Assembly: GCA_964448105.1 (NCBI GenBank)
Contig: CAYUVK010000167.1
Location: 1 to 6,065, forward strand
Origin: CAVQBP01 sp964448105
Lineage (GTDB): Bacteria; Bacteroidota; Ignavibacteria; Ignavibacteriales; Ignavibacteriaceae
DNA length: 6,065 bases
Reading direction: 5' to 3'
Each line of letters begins with the position of its first letter. Within the stretch, counting starts at the first letter, position 1. Shown one piece after another: positions 1 to 5,978 of the stretch. The translations under genes were made by a program, and so were the position numbers. The notes under the pieces were generated by a model, which was not told the DNA's origin, did not search any database, and saw only the letters and a program-made list of their open reading frames with translations.

Positions 1-66
1 TTGTGCATTTGAAGTTGTAATCATAGTTAAAAATATTATTGAGAAATAAAAAATTAATAATTTCAT
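1..66 (-). CDS. Secreted protein, N-terminal fragment (signal peptide only; runs off the left edge)
   Basis: Reading leftward from an ATG at 66-64, 22 codons stay open to the window edge. They encode a textbook Sec signal peptide: one Lys at residue 2, a hydrophobic core over residues 3-16 (LLIFYF...IIFL), then a polar stretch ending Ser-Asn-Ala before Gln22. That fits signal peptidase I cleavage after Ala21. An AGGA ribosome-binding site lies at 75-72, five bases before the ATG, which supports this start. The gene begins 14 bases after the aminotransferase stop on the same strand, so the two are probably co-transcribed. The mature protein is outside the window and its function cannot be inferred. 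Chance is possible for so short a frame, but start, ribosome-binding site, spacing and signal-peptide layout all agree. Confidence 0.6.
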   Translation of the reverse strand, partial: MKLLIFYFSIIFLTMITTSNAQ

Positions 67-80
67 ATTTATCCTACCAT

Positions 81-923
81 TTAAAAATTTAAAGTATATT
101 CTTTAAAAGCAGATTGTATTTTTTTTGTTAACATTCCCGGTTTTCCATTTTTTACTATCCAGTCATCAAAACGGATAACAGGTTTTATTTCGGTAGTAGT
201 TCCCGTAACAAAAAATTCATCATAATTTCTAAGTTCTTTTTCTTCAATATTTGTTTCTTTTGTTTCAATTGAATTATTTCTGCAAATCTCAAGAATCACC
301 TGCCTTGTGATTCCTGAAAGAATAAAATTCGTTAAAGGAGGTGTGTAAACAATATTCTTTTTTACTGCAAAAAAATTTGTATGCGAACCTTCAGTAATAA
401 AACCATCTCTGACAAAAATAGCTTCGGAAGCTCCATTATCTTTTGCAGATTGATGTGCTAAAACAGCAGGTAAAAGAGATGTTGATTTTATATCACATCT
501 TGTCCATCGAATATCTTTTTCCAATTGAACTTTAATTCCATTTTTCTTTTCTTTTGAAGCATGAATTAAAGGATATAGCATAATATACACCGTTGGTTTA
601 ATCTCTTTAGAAGGAAATGCATGCATTCTAGGTGAAGAGACTCCACGGGTTATTTGCAGATAAATATTAAAATCGTTATTCAATTTGTTCTTCGAAATTA
701 ATTCATTAATAATTTTGTCGACATTATTTATATCAAAACCATCAATTTTTATTTCTTTTAAGCTATATTCAAGGCGTTTTATGTGCTCATCTATTTTAAA
801 TATTTTCCCATTATATGTCCGCATTACTTCATAAACACCATCGGCAAACAGGAAACCTCTATCAAACGGAGATATTTTTACTTCATTTTCTTGAATAAAT
901 TTCCCATTTATGTATGCAATCAT
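81..923 (-). CDS. dat: D-amino-acid aminotransferase (PLP class IV)
   Basis: This is a 280-residue fold-type IV PLP aminotransferase of normal length for the family. It probably interconverts D-alanine and 2-oxoglutarate with pyruvate and D-glutamate in the cytoplasm, supplying D-amino acids for peptidoglycan. Visible motifs are the N-terminal DRGFLFADGVYEV segment (21-33) with Tyr31, the Arg99-Met-His101 pair, the PLP lysine Lys146 in DIKS, Glu178 in TEGS, GITR (204-207) and TGTTTEI (240-246). From family knowledge, Tyr31, Arg98 and His100 of the Bacillus enzyme form the substrate carboxylate trap. Their equivalents are all present here, one residue shifted after Tyr31, which favours D-amino-acid transaminase over branched-chain aminotransferase or aminodeoxychorismate lyase. 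The ATG at 923-921 lacks a clear Shine-Dalgarno site, but the protein begins at the usual family position. It is divergent from cysE and is followed closely by the secreted-protein gene. The main alternative is a class IV enzyme of different specificity. Confidence 0.88.
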   Translation of the reverse strand: MIAYINGKFIQENEVKISPFDRGFLFADGVYEVMRTYNGKIFKIDEHIKRLEYSLKEIKIDGFDINNVDKIINELISKNKLNNDFNIYLQITRGVSSPRMHAFPSKEIKPTVYIMLYPLIHASKEKKNGIKVQLEKDIRWTRCDIKSTSLLPAVLAHQSAKDNGASEAIFVRDGFITEGSHTNFFAVKKNIVYTPPLTNFILSGITRQVILEICRNNSIETKETNIEEKELRNYDEFFVTGTTTEIKPVIRFDDWIVKNGKPGMLTKKIQSAFKEYTLNF

Positions 924-1027
924 AATAAACTTTGTAATAATTTTTTATATTAGACCACGAAAGTAAAAATCTTTCAAATTAATGTCCAACAAGTTACATT
1001 AAGATTTCATAATTTAAAAGAATTCCT
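924..1027. promoter_or_regulatory. Divergent promoter region between the aminotransferase gene and cysE
   Basis: Two divergent genes start at the ends of this 104-base gap, so it should hold promoters in both directions. On the minus strand TTGAAA (977-972) and TAATAT (952-947) resemble -35 and -10 boxes, but the 19-base spacer is longer than ideal. On the plus strand CATAAT (1008-1013) could be a -10 box for cysE, with no recognisable -35 partner. Both would give very short leaders. I see no T-box, S-box or other leader hairpin, so neither gene shows riboswitch-type control. Confidence 0.35.
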
Positions 1028-1879
1028 ATGCTATCTACAATAGAAAAATCAAAAAATAATATGTTCGCAGAAAAACTCTTTCATTTAAGAAAAGAACCAT
1101 CCTGCCTTTTACCGGATAGAAATTCAGTTCAAAAATTTGTTGATGAATTATTGGAACTCCTTTTCCCGCATTTTTCAAAAAAGCATTTCAATTCACCTGA
1201 AGAAGTAGAAAAGGAACTAAAGGTTTTAGAAAAAAATCTTTGTAAGATAATAGAACCTTTGGGAAAAATATCGGCAAAAGAATGTTCAGAAAGTTTTTTT
1301 TCAAAAATACCAGGAATTCACGAGAAACTAATGATGGATGCAGAAGCAATATATAAAGGTGATCCTGCAGCTGAAAATGTTGATGAAGTAATATTGACTT
1401 ATCCTGGTTTTTTTGCAATTTCGGTTTACCGTATTGCCCATGAATTCTATAATTTGAAGATTCCGTATTTCCCCCGTGTACTCACAGAATATGCTCACCG
1501 GCTAACAGGGATTGACATTCATCCGGGTGCTAAAATAGGAAAATCATTTTTTATAGATCATGGAACAGGTATTGTGATAGGTGAAACAACTGAAATCGGA
1601 AATAATGTTAAACTTTACCAGGGAGTAACATTAGGTGCAGTAAGCGTAAACAAAACATTAGCTAATTCAAAAAGACACCCAACGATTGAAGATAATACCG
1701 TAATTTATTCAGGTGCTACTATTTTGGGAGGAGAAACCATAATTGGACACAATAGTATTATTGGTGGAAATGTCTGGCTGACTTCCAGTGTTCAGCCTTA
1801 TTCTATTGTATATCATAAAAGCGAAATAAAATTTGGAAATTCAAAAATGAATGAGGAACCAATAAACTTTATTATTTAA
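1028..1879 (+). CDS. cysE: Serine O-acetyltransferase
   Basis: This enzyme makes O-acetyl-L-serine from L-serine and acetyl-CoA, the first and usually feedback-controlled step of cysteine synthesis in the cytoplasm. The 283-residue protein has a helical N-terminal part (about 1-160) and a left-handed beta-helix of hexapeptide repeats (about 161-255). Family motifs are clear: FFAISVYRIAHE (128-139), DIHPGAKIG (163-171), DHGTGIVIGET (177-187), the GVTLG turn (199-203) and KRHPTI (215-220). Asp163, His178 and His217 match the catalytic and substrate residues of Escherichia coli CysE (Asp143, His158, His193). The usual GVPARIV segment after the helix is absent; SIVYHKSEIK (259-268) stands in its place. 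The chain ends in Ile283, a feature linked to docking in CysK. No good ribosome-binding site precedes the ATG at 1028. CysK follows after 24 bases on the same strand, so the two form an operon. Confidence 0.93.
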   Translation: MLSTIEKSKNNMFAEKLFHLRKEPSCLLPDRNSVQKFVDELLELLFPHFSKKHFNSPEEVEKELKVLEKNLCKIIEPLGKISAKECSESFFSKIPGIHEKLMMDAEAIYKGDPAAENVDEVILTYPGFFAISVYRIAHEFYNLKIPYFPRVLTEYAHRLTGIDIHPGAKIGKSFFIDHGTGIVIGETTEIGNNVKLYQGVTLGAVSVNKTLANSKRHPTIEDNTVIYSGATILGGETIIGHNSIIGGNVWLTSSVQPYSIVYHKSEIKFGNSKMNEEPINFII

Positions 1880-1903
1880 ATTATTTGTTAAAAAGGAGAA
1901 TGT

Positions 1904-2815
1904 ATGAAGGCAAAAAATATCCTCGAGACTATCGGCAATACACCGCATGTTAGAATAAATAATTTATTCAAAAAAAATGTGGAAGTTTGGATTAAGCTTG
2001 AACGGGCTAATCCCGGGGCAAGCATTAAAGACCGTATTGGATTATCAATGATTGAAGATGCCGAAGCAAAGGGGATATTAAATAAAGATAGCATTATTGT
2101 AGAACCTACTTCCGGAAATACCGGGATCGGATTAGCAATAGTAGCAGCTGTTAAAAAATATAAGCTTATTCTTGTTATGCCGGAATCAATGTCGATCGAA
2201 AGAAGAAAAATTATGGCGGCATATGGTGCTGAATTTGAATTAACCCCAAAAGAAAAAGGAATGAAAGGGGCAATTGATAAAGCAAAAGAAATTGTTGAAA
2301 AAAACAAAAATGCATGGATGCCTATGCAGTTTGAAAATCCAGCCAATACAAAAGCTCATAGGGAATTTACAGCAAAGGAAATTGTTAAGGATTTCCCTGA
2401 AGGCTTCGACTATTTAATTACCGGTGTTGGTACCGGCGGACATATTACCGGAGTAGCTGAAGTACTTAAAGAAAAATTTCCAGGAATAAAAGTATTTGCT
2501 GTTGAACCTTCCCAGTCCCCTGTCATTAGCGGAGGACAACCCGGACCACATCCAATTCAAGGACTTGGTGCCGGATTTATACCAAATATTTTAAGAACAG
2601 ATTTACTTGATGGAACAATCCAAGTATCAAAAGAAGAGGCTTTTGAATATGCACAAAGAGCAGCTAAAGAAGAAGGAATATTTGTAGGAATTTCATCCGG
2701 TGCAGCACTGGCAGCGGTAGCTAAAAAATTACCTGAAATCCCTGATGGTAAAAAAGTTATAACATTCTGTTATGATACCGGCGAAAGATACCTCTCCATT
2801 GAGGGACTATATTAG
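1904..2815 (+). CDS. cysK: Cysteine synthase (O-acetylserine sulfhydrylase A)
   Basis: This PLP enzyme of fold type II replaces the acetoxy group of O-acetylserine with sulfide to give L-cysteine. Its 303 residues match the usual length. Motifs in order are GNTPHVR (11-17), NPGASIKDR with PLP lysine Lys42 (36-44), the substrate-binding TSGNTG loop (69-74), QFENPAN (142-148), the phosphate-binding GVGTGG loop (174-179), HPIQGLGAGFIP (216-227), GISSG (262-266) whose Ser contacts the pyridine nitrogen, and TGERYLS (292-298). The HPIQG-GAGF stretch is typical of O-acetylserine sulfhydrylase rather than cystathionine beta-synthase, and no CBS or other C-terminal domain is present. The His in GNTPHVR, where Leu is usual, is a small deviation. 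A strong AGGAG (1894-1898) five bases before the ATG fixes the start. It lies just downstream of cysE and is followed by a hairpin terminator. Confidence 0.95.
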   Translation: MKAKNILETIGNTPHVRINNLFKKNVEVWIKLERANPGASIKDRIGLSMIEDAEAKGILNKDSIIVEPTSGNTGIGLAIVAAVKKYKLILVMPESMSIERRKIMAAYGAEFELTPKEKGMKGAIDKAKEIVEKNKNAWMPMQFENPANTKAHREFTAKEIVKDFPEGFDYLITGVGTGGHITGVAEVLKEKFPGIKVFAVEPSQSPVISGGQPGPHPIQGLGAGFIPNILRTDLLDGTIQVSKEEAFEYAQRAAKEEGIFVGISSGAALAAVAKKLPEIPDGKKVITFCYDTGERYLSIEGLY

Positions 2816-2833
2816 AATTTATATTTAAATTTA

Positions 2834-2862
2834 AGAGGCTGTTAATAATTATTTCAGCCTCT
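2834..2862 (+). terminator. Hairpin terminator after cysK
   Basis: AGAGGCTG (2834-2841) pairs perfectly with CAGCCTCT (2855-2862) across a 13-base AT-rich loop, 18 bases after the cysK stop codon. The bases after the stem on the plus strand are T-rich but interrupted (CTTCATATTTGTATTATT), so it is a moderate intrinsic terminator. The other flank is also AT-rich, so it may act against transcription from the right as well, which suits the convergent gene ending at 2992. Confidence 0.7.
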
Positions 2863-2983
2863 CTTCATATTTGTATTATTCTAACTCCGAAAAAGACAGC
2901 TTATTTGTAAAATAAATCCTCTTCTTTTAAATGAAATTAATTCAACAGGCTGGTCTAATATCGTGAACCGCTATAACTTGTAT

Positions 2984-3003
2984 GAGAAATATTAATATTT
3001 CTC
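2984..3003. repeat. 20-bp perfect palindrome over the stop codon of the four-helix-bundle gene
   Basis: GAGAAATA (2984-2991), TTAA (2992-2995) and TATTTCTC (2996-3003) form a perfect palindrome. As RNA it would be an 8-bp stem with a four-base loop. It includes the last three codons and the TAA stop of the minus-strand gene. No T-run follows in that direction, so it is not a standard intrinsic terminator. It could protect the 3' end of the mRNA or be chance in AT-rich DNA. Confidence 0.5.
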
Positions 3004-3417
3004 TTCCAACGCTCTCATATGAAGCCGAACTTCCCTAATGCCGTTATATTGTTTTAAGAATGTATCTTTAATATTGGAAGGGATTTCATTATGAAGAATA
3101 ATTTCATACTCTTTAATTGATTTTTCTTCAAGGTTTTCACACATTCTCAAAATAGTAATTTCATCACCATCATAAGAAACAGAAGAAAATTTTTTTGCAG
3201 GGTAATTAAAATTATTTTTATATCCCGACCAGTTCTTCTCTATTCTCTTAAGTTCATTTATATACTCGAATAGCCTTTGAATATAAATTATAAATACTTC
3301 TCTAAGATTTTTATCATTTATTATTTCAGCAGCCAACTTATAACCGGATAATACTTCCAGGTTTATTTTAATCAACCTGTTAAGATCATTTATTGTTTTA
3401 TTATCGATCAATCTCAT
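2992..3417 (-). CDS. Small four-helix-bundle protein resembling the DUF2383/PA2169 family
   Basis: This 141-residue protein appears almost wholly helical, with no signal peptide and no membrane segment. Its pattern resembles the ferritin-like DUF2383/PA2169 family: an N-terminal INDLNRLIKINLEVLSGYKLAA helix (9-30), a second helix with LREVFIIYIQR (38-48) leading to an ELKRIEKNW end (55-63), a C-terminal pair with MCENLEEKSIKEYE (92-105), and QYNGIREVRLHMRALEEK near the end (123-140). The segment between helices 2 and 3 (about 64-84), where I recall relatives carrying an extra Trp-containing helix, is short and Tyr/Asn/Ser-rich here. The family has no firmly known function; relatives have been associated with stress responses. 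The assignment rests on remembered pattern, so it is moderate. The start is ambiguous: the ATG at 3417 is chosen, but a TTG at 3423 sits better relative to the AGGAG site, and a more upstream TTG at 3447 is unlikely because that frame would span the site. It is divergent from the receiver gene. Confidence 0.7.
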   Translation of the reverse strand: MRLIDNKTINDLNRLIKINLEVLSGYKLAAEIINDKNLREVFIIYIQRLFEYINELKRIEKNWSGYKNNFNYPAKKFSSVSYDGDEITILRMCENLEEKSIKEYEIILHNEIPSNIKDTFLKQYNGIREVRLHMRALEEKY

Positions 3418-3430
3418 AATCAAAATAATA

Positions 3431-3438
3431 CTCCTTTT
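3431..3438 (-). promoter_or_regulatory. Ribosome-binding site that bears on the start of the four-helix-bundle gene
   Basis: On the minus strand this reads AAAAGGAG. It lies 13 bases before the ATG at 3417, which is long, but 7 bases before an in-frame TTG at 3423, which is ideal. Initiation at TTG would add only two residues (Met-Ile). The site argues against the farther in-frame TTG at 3447, which lies upstream of it. Confidence 0.6.
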
Positions 3439-3482
3439 TGCTTCCAACTATTATCAAGTTACTATTTACTATACTGCTAATC

Positions 3483-3517
3483 AACACAAATCTATTTCGA
3501 TAAGTTTAAGTTGTGTT
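3483..3517. repeat. Inverted repeat in the divergent intergenic region
   Basis: AACACAA (3483-3489) and TTGTGTT (3511-3517) are perfect 7-bp inverted arms separated by 21 bases. They sit in the gap between the divergent four-helix-bundle and receiver genes, about 50 to 65 bases from each start. The arrangement could be a dimeric regulator's operator. The separation is longer than most operators, and one such match in 150 AT-rich bases could be chance. No regulator gene next to it explains it. Confidence 0.35.
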
Positions 3518-3525
3518 ACGAATCA

Positions 3526-3552
3526 TTAACATTCTGATTCCCATTCTTTAAT
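3526..3552 (+). promoter_or_regulatory. Candidate promoter of the receiver gene
   Basis: TTAACA (3526-3531) and TTTAAT (3547-3552) each match five of six bases of the sigma-70 consensus boxes, with a short 15-base spacer. Transcription would begin roughly ten bases before the ATG at 3568. The match is suggestive only. Confidence 0.3.
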
Positions 3553-3567
3553 TTTTGTAATAAGAAA

Positions 3568-3933
3568 ATGAATAACGATAGAAAAATACTTATTGTAGAA
3601 GATGAAAAAGCAATTGCTTTGGATTTACAGAAAACTGTTTCTAATTTCGGATATTCGGTTCTTTCAACAGTAAGTTCAGGGGAAGAAGCTCTAGATATAA
3701 TGGCAGTGAACAAACCTAATCTTGTAATAATGGATATTTTATTAGCCGGAGATCTTAATGGAATAGAAACAGGGGTTATTGTGTCCGAAAGATATAAAAT
3801 ACCGATAGTTTATATTACGGCTTATGCAAAAGAAATTTTATTGCGATCTAAAATAACAGAATCATCGACGTTTCTTGTTAAACCCTTTAACGAAAGTGAA
3901 TTGAAAGAAAAAATAGAAGCAGTATTAAAGTAA
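3568..3933 (+). CDS. Stand-alone response regulator receiver protein (CheY-like)
   Basis: The 121 residues make up a single receiver domain with no output domain. The phosphorylation site is Asp56 in VIMDILLAG, with the acidic pocket Glu11-Asp12 in LIVEDE, conserved Thr84 in VYITAY, aromatic switch Phe102 and Lys105 in LVKPF. These correspond to CheY Asp57, Asp12-Asp13, Thr87, Tyr106 and Lys109, so the domain should accept phosphate. The LNGIETG stretch after the active-site Asp resembles receivers that work with PAS-containing histidine kinases. The protein presumably passes a signal by binding a partner protein, because there is no DNA-binding or enzymatic domain. No kinase gene is nearby. 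The start codon lacks a clear ribosome-binding site, but the receiver fold begins within a few residues. The gene is divergent from the four-helix-bundle gene and convergent with the glycosyltransferase pair, 27 bases away. Confidence 0.92.
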   Translation: MNNDRKILIVEDEKAIALDLQKTVSNFGYSVLSTVSSGEEALDIMAVNKPNLVIMDILLAGDLNGIETGVIVSERYKIPIVYITAYAKEILLRSKITESSTFLVKPFNESELKEKIEAVLK

Positions 3934-3960
3934 TACTAAGATAATTAAAATAGGAAGTTA

Positions 3961-4968
3961 TCAATTTTTAATACTTTCCTTAACCTTTACTTTCTCTTTC
4001 TCCTGTATTTTATTTTCCTTCTCAACATGGAAAATCTCTTCAATAATATATTCTTTCGATTCTTTGGAGTGCGTAAAAATAATTATTTCTGCAACTAAAC
4101 CTATTGCAAATAACTGGATCCCAAAAACAATAAGTAAAATACTTACCAGAACCAAAGGACGATCTGCTAAACCCACTCCTAAAAATGTTCTTTGAACGAA
4201 TAAAAACAGAGCTAATAAAGAACCTAAAGCAAAAATCAGAATACCTGGAATGCCAAAAAATCGAAGCGGTTTTTTTGTAAATTTTACCAAAAAGAATATT
4301 GAAATAAAATTTACAAATCTGTCAGTATAATGTCCTACTGAATAAACTCTTTTAGAAATATCAGTATAATACTGGGCTACATCATATTCTTTAACTTTGA
4401 AACCTGATCTACTGGCAAGAATTGGTAGGAAACGATGTTGATCTCCATATATATATATTTTATCCAGTAATTCCCTACTAAAAATTCTTACGATACAACC
4501 TAAATCATTAAAATTCATTCCCAGAGTTAATTTAACTATATAATGGAAAAAATTAGCTTGAAGACGATGTAAAAAATTATCTTTCTTTCTAGACCTTACT
4601 GCAACAAGCATGTCTACATTTTTATAAGAATTAATAAATCTGGGAAGTTCTATTTCATCAATCTGGCGATAACCGGGCAGAGTCAAAATCATTTCTCCCG
4701 AACTTTGTTCAAAACCTGCATTTAATGCAGCTGCATCACCAAACCATTTAGCTAATTCAATTATTTCAATGTCTTTCACGTTTTCTTTCAATTTAAAAAG
4801 TTCATTTAAAATGTTTTGAGAATCCCTATCAGTAACATATATAAATTCATAGTTCAAGCCTGTTTCTTCAATACTTTTTTTATAAGCATTATATAGTTCA
4901 GCAATATTATCATATGTGTTACTTTCCGAAAGAGTTATTATTATTGAAAGATCAATTTTTTTGTCCAT
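3961..4968 (-). CDS. Family 2 glycosyltransferase-like membrane protein with degenerate catalytic motifs
   Basis: This 335-residue protein has the architecture of the preceding gene product: a GT-A domain (about 5-215), two membrane segments (about 238-258 and 270-299), and a Lys/Glu-rich cytoplasmic tail (300-335). It aligns with that neighbour through YEFIYVTD (40-47), LNAGFEQSSGE (82-92), DLGCIVR (155-161) and HRFLPIL (178-184), so it is a diverged paralogue. Key residues are altered: the DDGS region reads TDRDS (46-50), the MDGDLQ motif that carries the metal-binding DxD reads LPGYRQ (97-102), and the basic R-x-x-G-S-S-K-Y element is not recognisable. It is therefore probably inactive as a conventional transferase, or uses a different mechanism or partner. 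The reading frame is intact with strong amino-acid constraint, which argues against a pseudogene. Its start overlaps the upstream stop by one base and has a GGAG site, so co-translation is likely. I infer a regulatory or structural subunit of the neighbouring enzyme; a divergent transferase is the alternative. Confidence 0.82.
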   Translation of the reverse strand: MDKKIDLSIIITLSESNTYDNIAELYNAYKKSIEETGLNYEFIYVTDRDSQNILNELFKLKENVKDIEIIELAKWFGDAAALNAGFEQSSGEMILTLPGYRQIDEIELPRFINSYKNVDMLVAVRSRKKDNFLHRLQANFFHYIVKLTLGMNFNDLGCIVRIFSRELLDKIYIYGDQHRFLPILASRSGFKVKEYDVAQYYTDISKRVYSVGHYTDRFVNFISIFFLVKFTKKPLRFFGIPGILIFALGSLLALFLFVQRTFLGVGLADRPLVLVSILLIVFGIQLFAIGLVAEIIIFTHSKESKEYIIEEIFHVEKENKIQEKEKVKVKESIKN

Positions 4969-5930
4969 TAATTACTCCGTCTAAAAGAATAAAAAATCTT
5001 TTTATTCATTCTTCTGTTTTTTAAAAGTCTCTCTATTTTAATGTCTCCGTTCTGATAAATCAAATCACTTATAATACCCAAAAAAAGTAGAAAGAAACTT
5101 AGAGAACCTAGCAATAAACTTGTACCCATTATAGTTACTAATGATGTTCCCGGATATAATAAAATCTGGAAAAATCCAAGCACTAAAGTAAGCAAACACA
5201 GGATACCAAAAATCATGGCAAATATTCCAAAGCCGTATAGAGGCAAATAGAAAAAAGTGAAAATTATTTTCAATGCAACCATATCGATCATAACTTTATA
5301 GATACGTGAAAGTCCGTATTTTGATGAACCGAATTTTCTTGCATGGTGTTTTACTTTAATTTGAGTGAACTTGGCCCCCGATAAAGCTGTCATCACGGGA
5401 AGAAGCCTGTGCATTTCGGAATACATCGGAAATTTTTTTATTACTTCAGATCTATAGGCACGTATTGCACACCCGTTATCTTTTACCGGAACCCCTGTTA
5501 ATTTACTGATAAGTTTATTTGCAATTTTAGAAGGAATTTTCCTGGATATCATTTTATCCTGCCTATCATGACGCCACCCCAAAACAATGTCGTTTCCTTT
5601 ATTTATTTCTTCGATCATTTTTTCAATATCATCAGGATCATTCTGAAGATCTCCATCCATTGTAACAATTATTTTACCGGAAGCATTTTGAAAACCCGCA
5701 TGCAGACCAATAGTCTGACCGTAATTCCTTTTTAACTTTATTACTTTTAACCGGGTATCTTTTTCAGCTAAATTGTGTGCATTCAAAAAAGTATTATCGG
5801 AACTGCCATCATCTATCAATAGGATTTCATAATCTAAATTTAAATTGCTTAAAGCTTTGGTGATTGCATCATAAAGCGGTTGAATAGACAATTCCTCATT
5901 AAAAACAGGTACAACAACTGACAAATCCAT
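4968..5930 (-). CDS. Polyprenyl-phosphate glycosyltransferase, GtrB/ArnC/DPM1-like (GT2)
   Basis: This 320-residue protein probably transfers a sugar from a nucleotide donor to a polyprenyl phosphate at the cytoplasmic face of the inner membrane, giving a lipid-linked sugar for envelope polysaccharide or protein modification. The GT-A domain begins VVVPVFNEE (5-13), has LIDDGSSDNT (38-47), RNYGQTIGLHAGF (68-80), the metal-binding MDGDLQNDP (91-99) with Asp92 and Asp94, DNGCAIRAYR (151-160), HRLLPV (174-179) and RKFGSSKYG (198-206), all typical of this family. Two membrane helices follow (about 231-257 and 263-291) with a basic tail, as in GtrB-like proteins. The sugar cannot be told from sequence. 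The ATG at 5930 lacks a strong ribosome-binding site, but the domain begins immediately after it. The degenerate paralogue overlaps its stop by one base, and no flippase or acceptor transferase gene is visible nearby. Confidence 0.9.
   Translation of the reverse strand: MDLSVVVPVFNEELSIQPLYDAITKALSNLNLDYEILLIDDGSSDNTFLNAHNLAEKDTRLKVIKLKRNYGQTIGLHAGFQNASGKIIVTMDGDLQNDPDDIEKMIEEINKGNDIVLGWRHDRQDKMISRKIPSKIANKLISKLTGVPVKDNGCAIRAYRSEVIKKFPMYSEMHRLLPVMTALSGAKFTQIKVKHHARKFGSSKYGLSRIYKVMIDMVALKIIFTFFYLPLYGFGIFAMIFGILCLLTLVLGFFQILLYPGTSLVTIMGTSLLLGSLSFFLLFLGIISDLIYQNGDIKIERLLKNRRMNKKIFYSFRRSN
4975..4978 (-). promoter_or_regulatory. Ribosome-binding site of the second glycosyltransferase, inside the first
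   Basis: On the minus strand GGAG lies within the last codons of the upstream glycosyltransferase, six bases before the downstream ATG. With the stop-start overlap TAATG (4970-4966) this is a standard arrangement for translational coupling and fixes the downstream start. Confidence 0.65.
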
Positions 5931-5950
5931 AAAGTATAACTTCTTAAAAA

Positions 5951-5978
5951 AGTATATTTACTTATTAAAGTCTATAAA
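5951..5978 (-). promoter_or_regulatory. Candidate promoter of the glycosyltransferase pair
   Basis: On the minus strand TTTATA (5978-5973) and TATACT (5956-5951) resemble sigma-70 boxes with a 16-base spacer. The -10 box matches five of six bases; the -35 box is weak. The transcript would start about 14 bases before the ATG. The DNA here is extremely AT-rich, so chance matches are common. Confidence 0.3.

Noticed and set aside
924..1027. Cysteine T-box or SAM-type riboswitch before cysE
   Set aside because: The gap is only 104 bases, no leader hairpin or terminator is visible, and the likely leader is very short.
1188..1418. 76-codon minus-strand open frame
   Set aside because: It lies wholly antisense within cysE, whose conserved protein explains the region; the translation is low-complexity Leu/Phe/Lys-rich with no start-site support.
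1888..2346. 152-codon minus-strand open frame antisense to cysK
   Set aside because: It mirrors the clearly conserved cysK coding strand. Its hydrophobic look comes from reading the complement of Lys/Glu/Ala-rich codons.
3516..3713. 65-codon minus-strand open frame over the start of the receiver gene
   Set aside because: It is antisense to a well-conserved receiver domain and has Ser/Phe/Leu-rich shadow composition.
3952..3980. Imperfect hairpin (AGGAAGT with ACTTTCCT) between the convergent receiver and glycosyltransferase genes
   Set aside because: Only seven pairs with a bulge and a 14-base loop, partly inside coding sequence; too weak to call a terminator.
3961..4968. Calling the second glycosyltransferase a pseudogene
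   Set aside because: The frame is uninterrupted, family framework residues and membrane helices are kept, and it has a proper coupled start.
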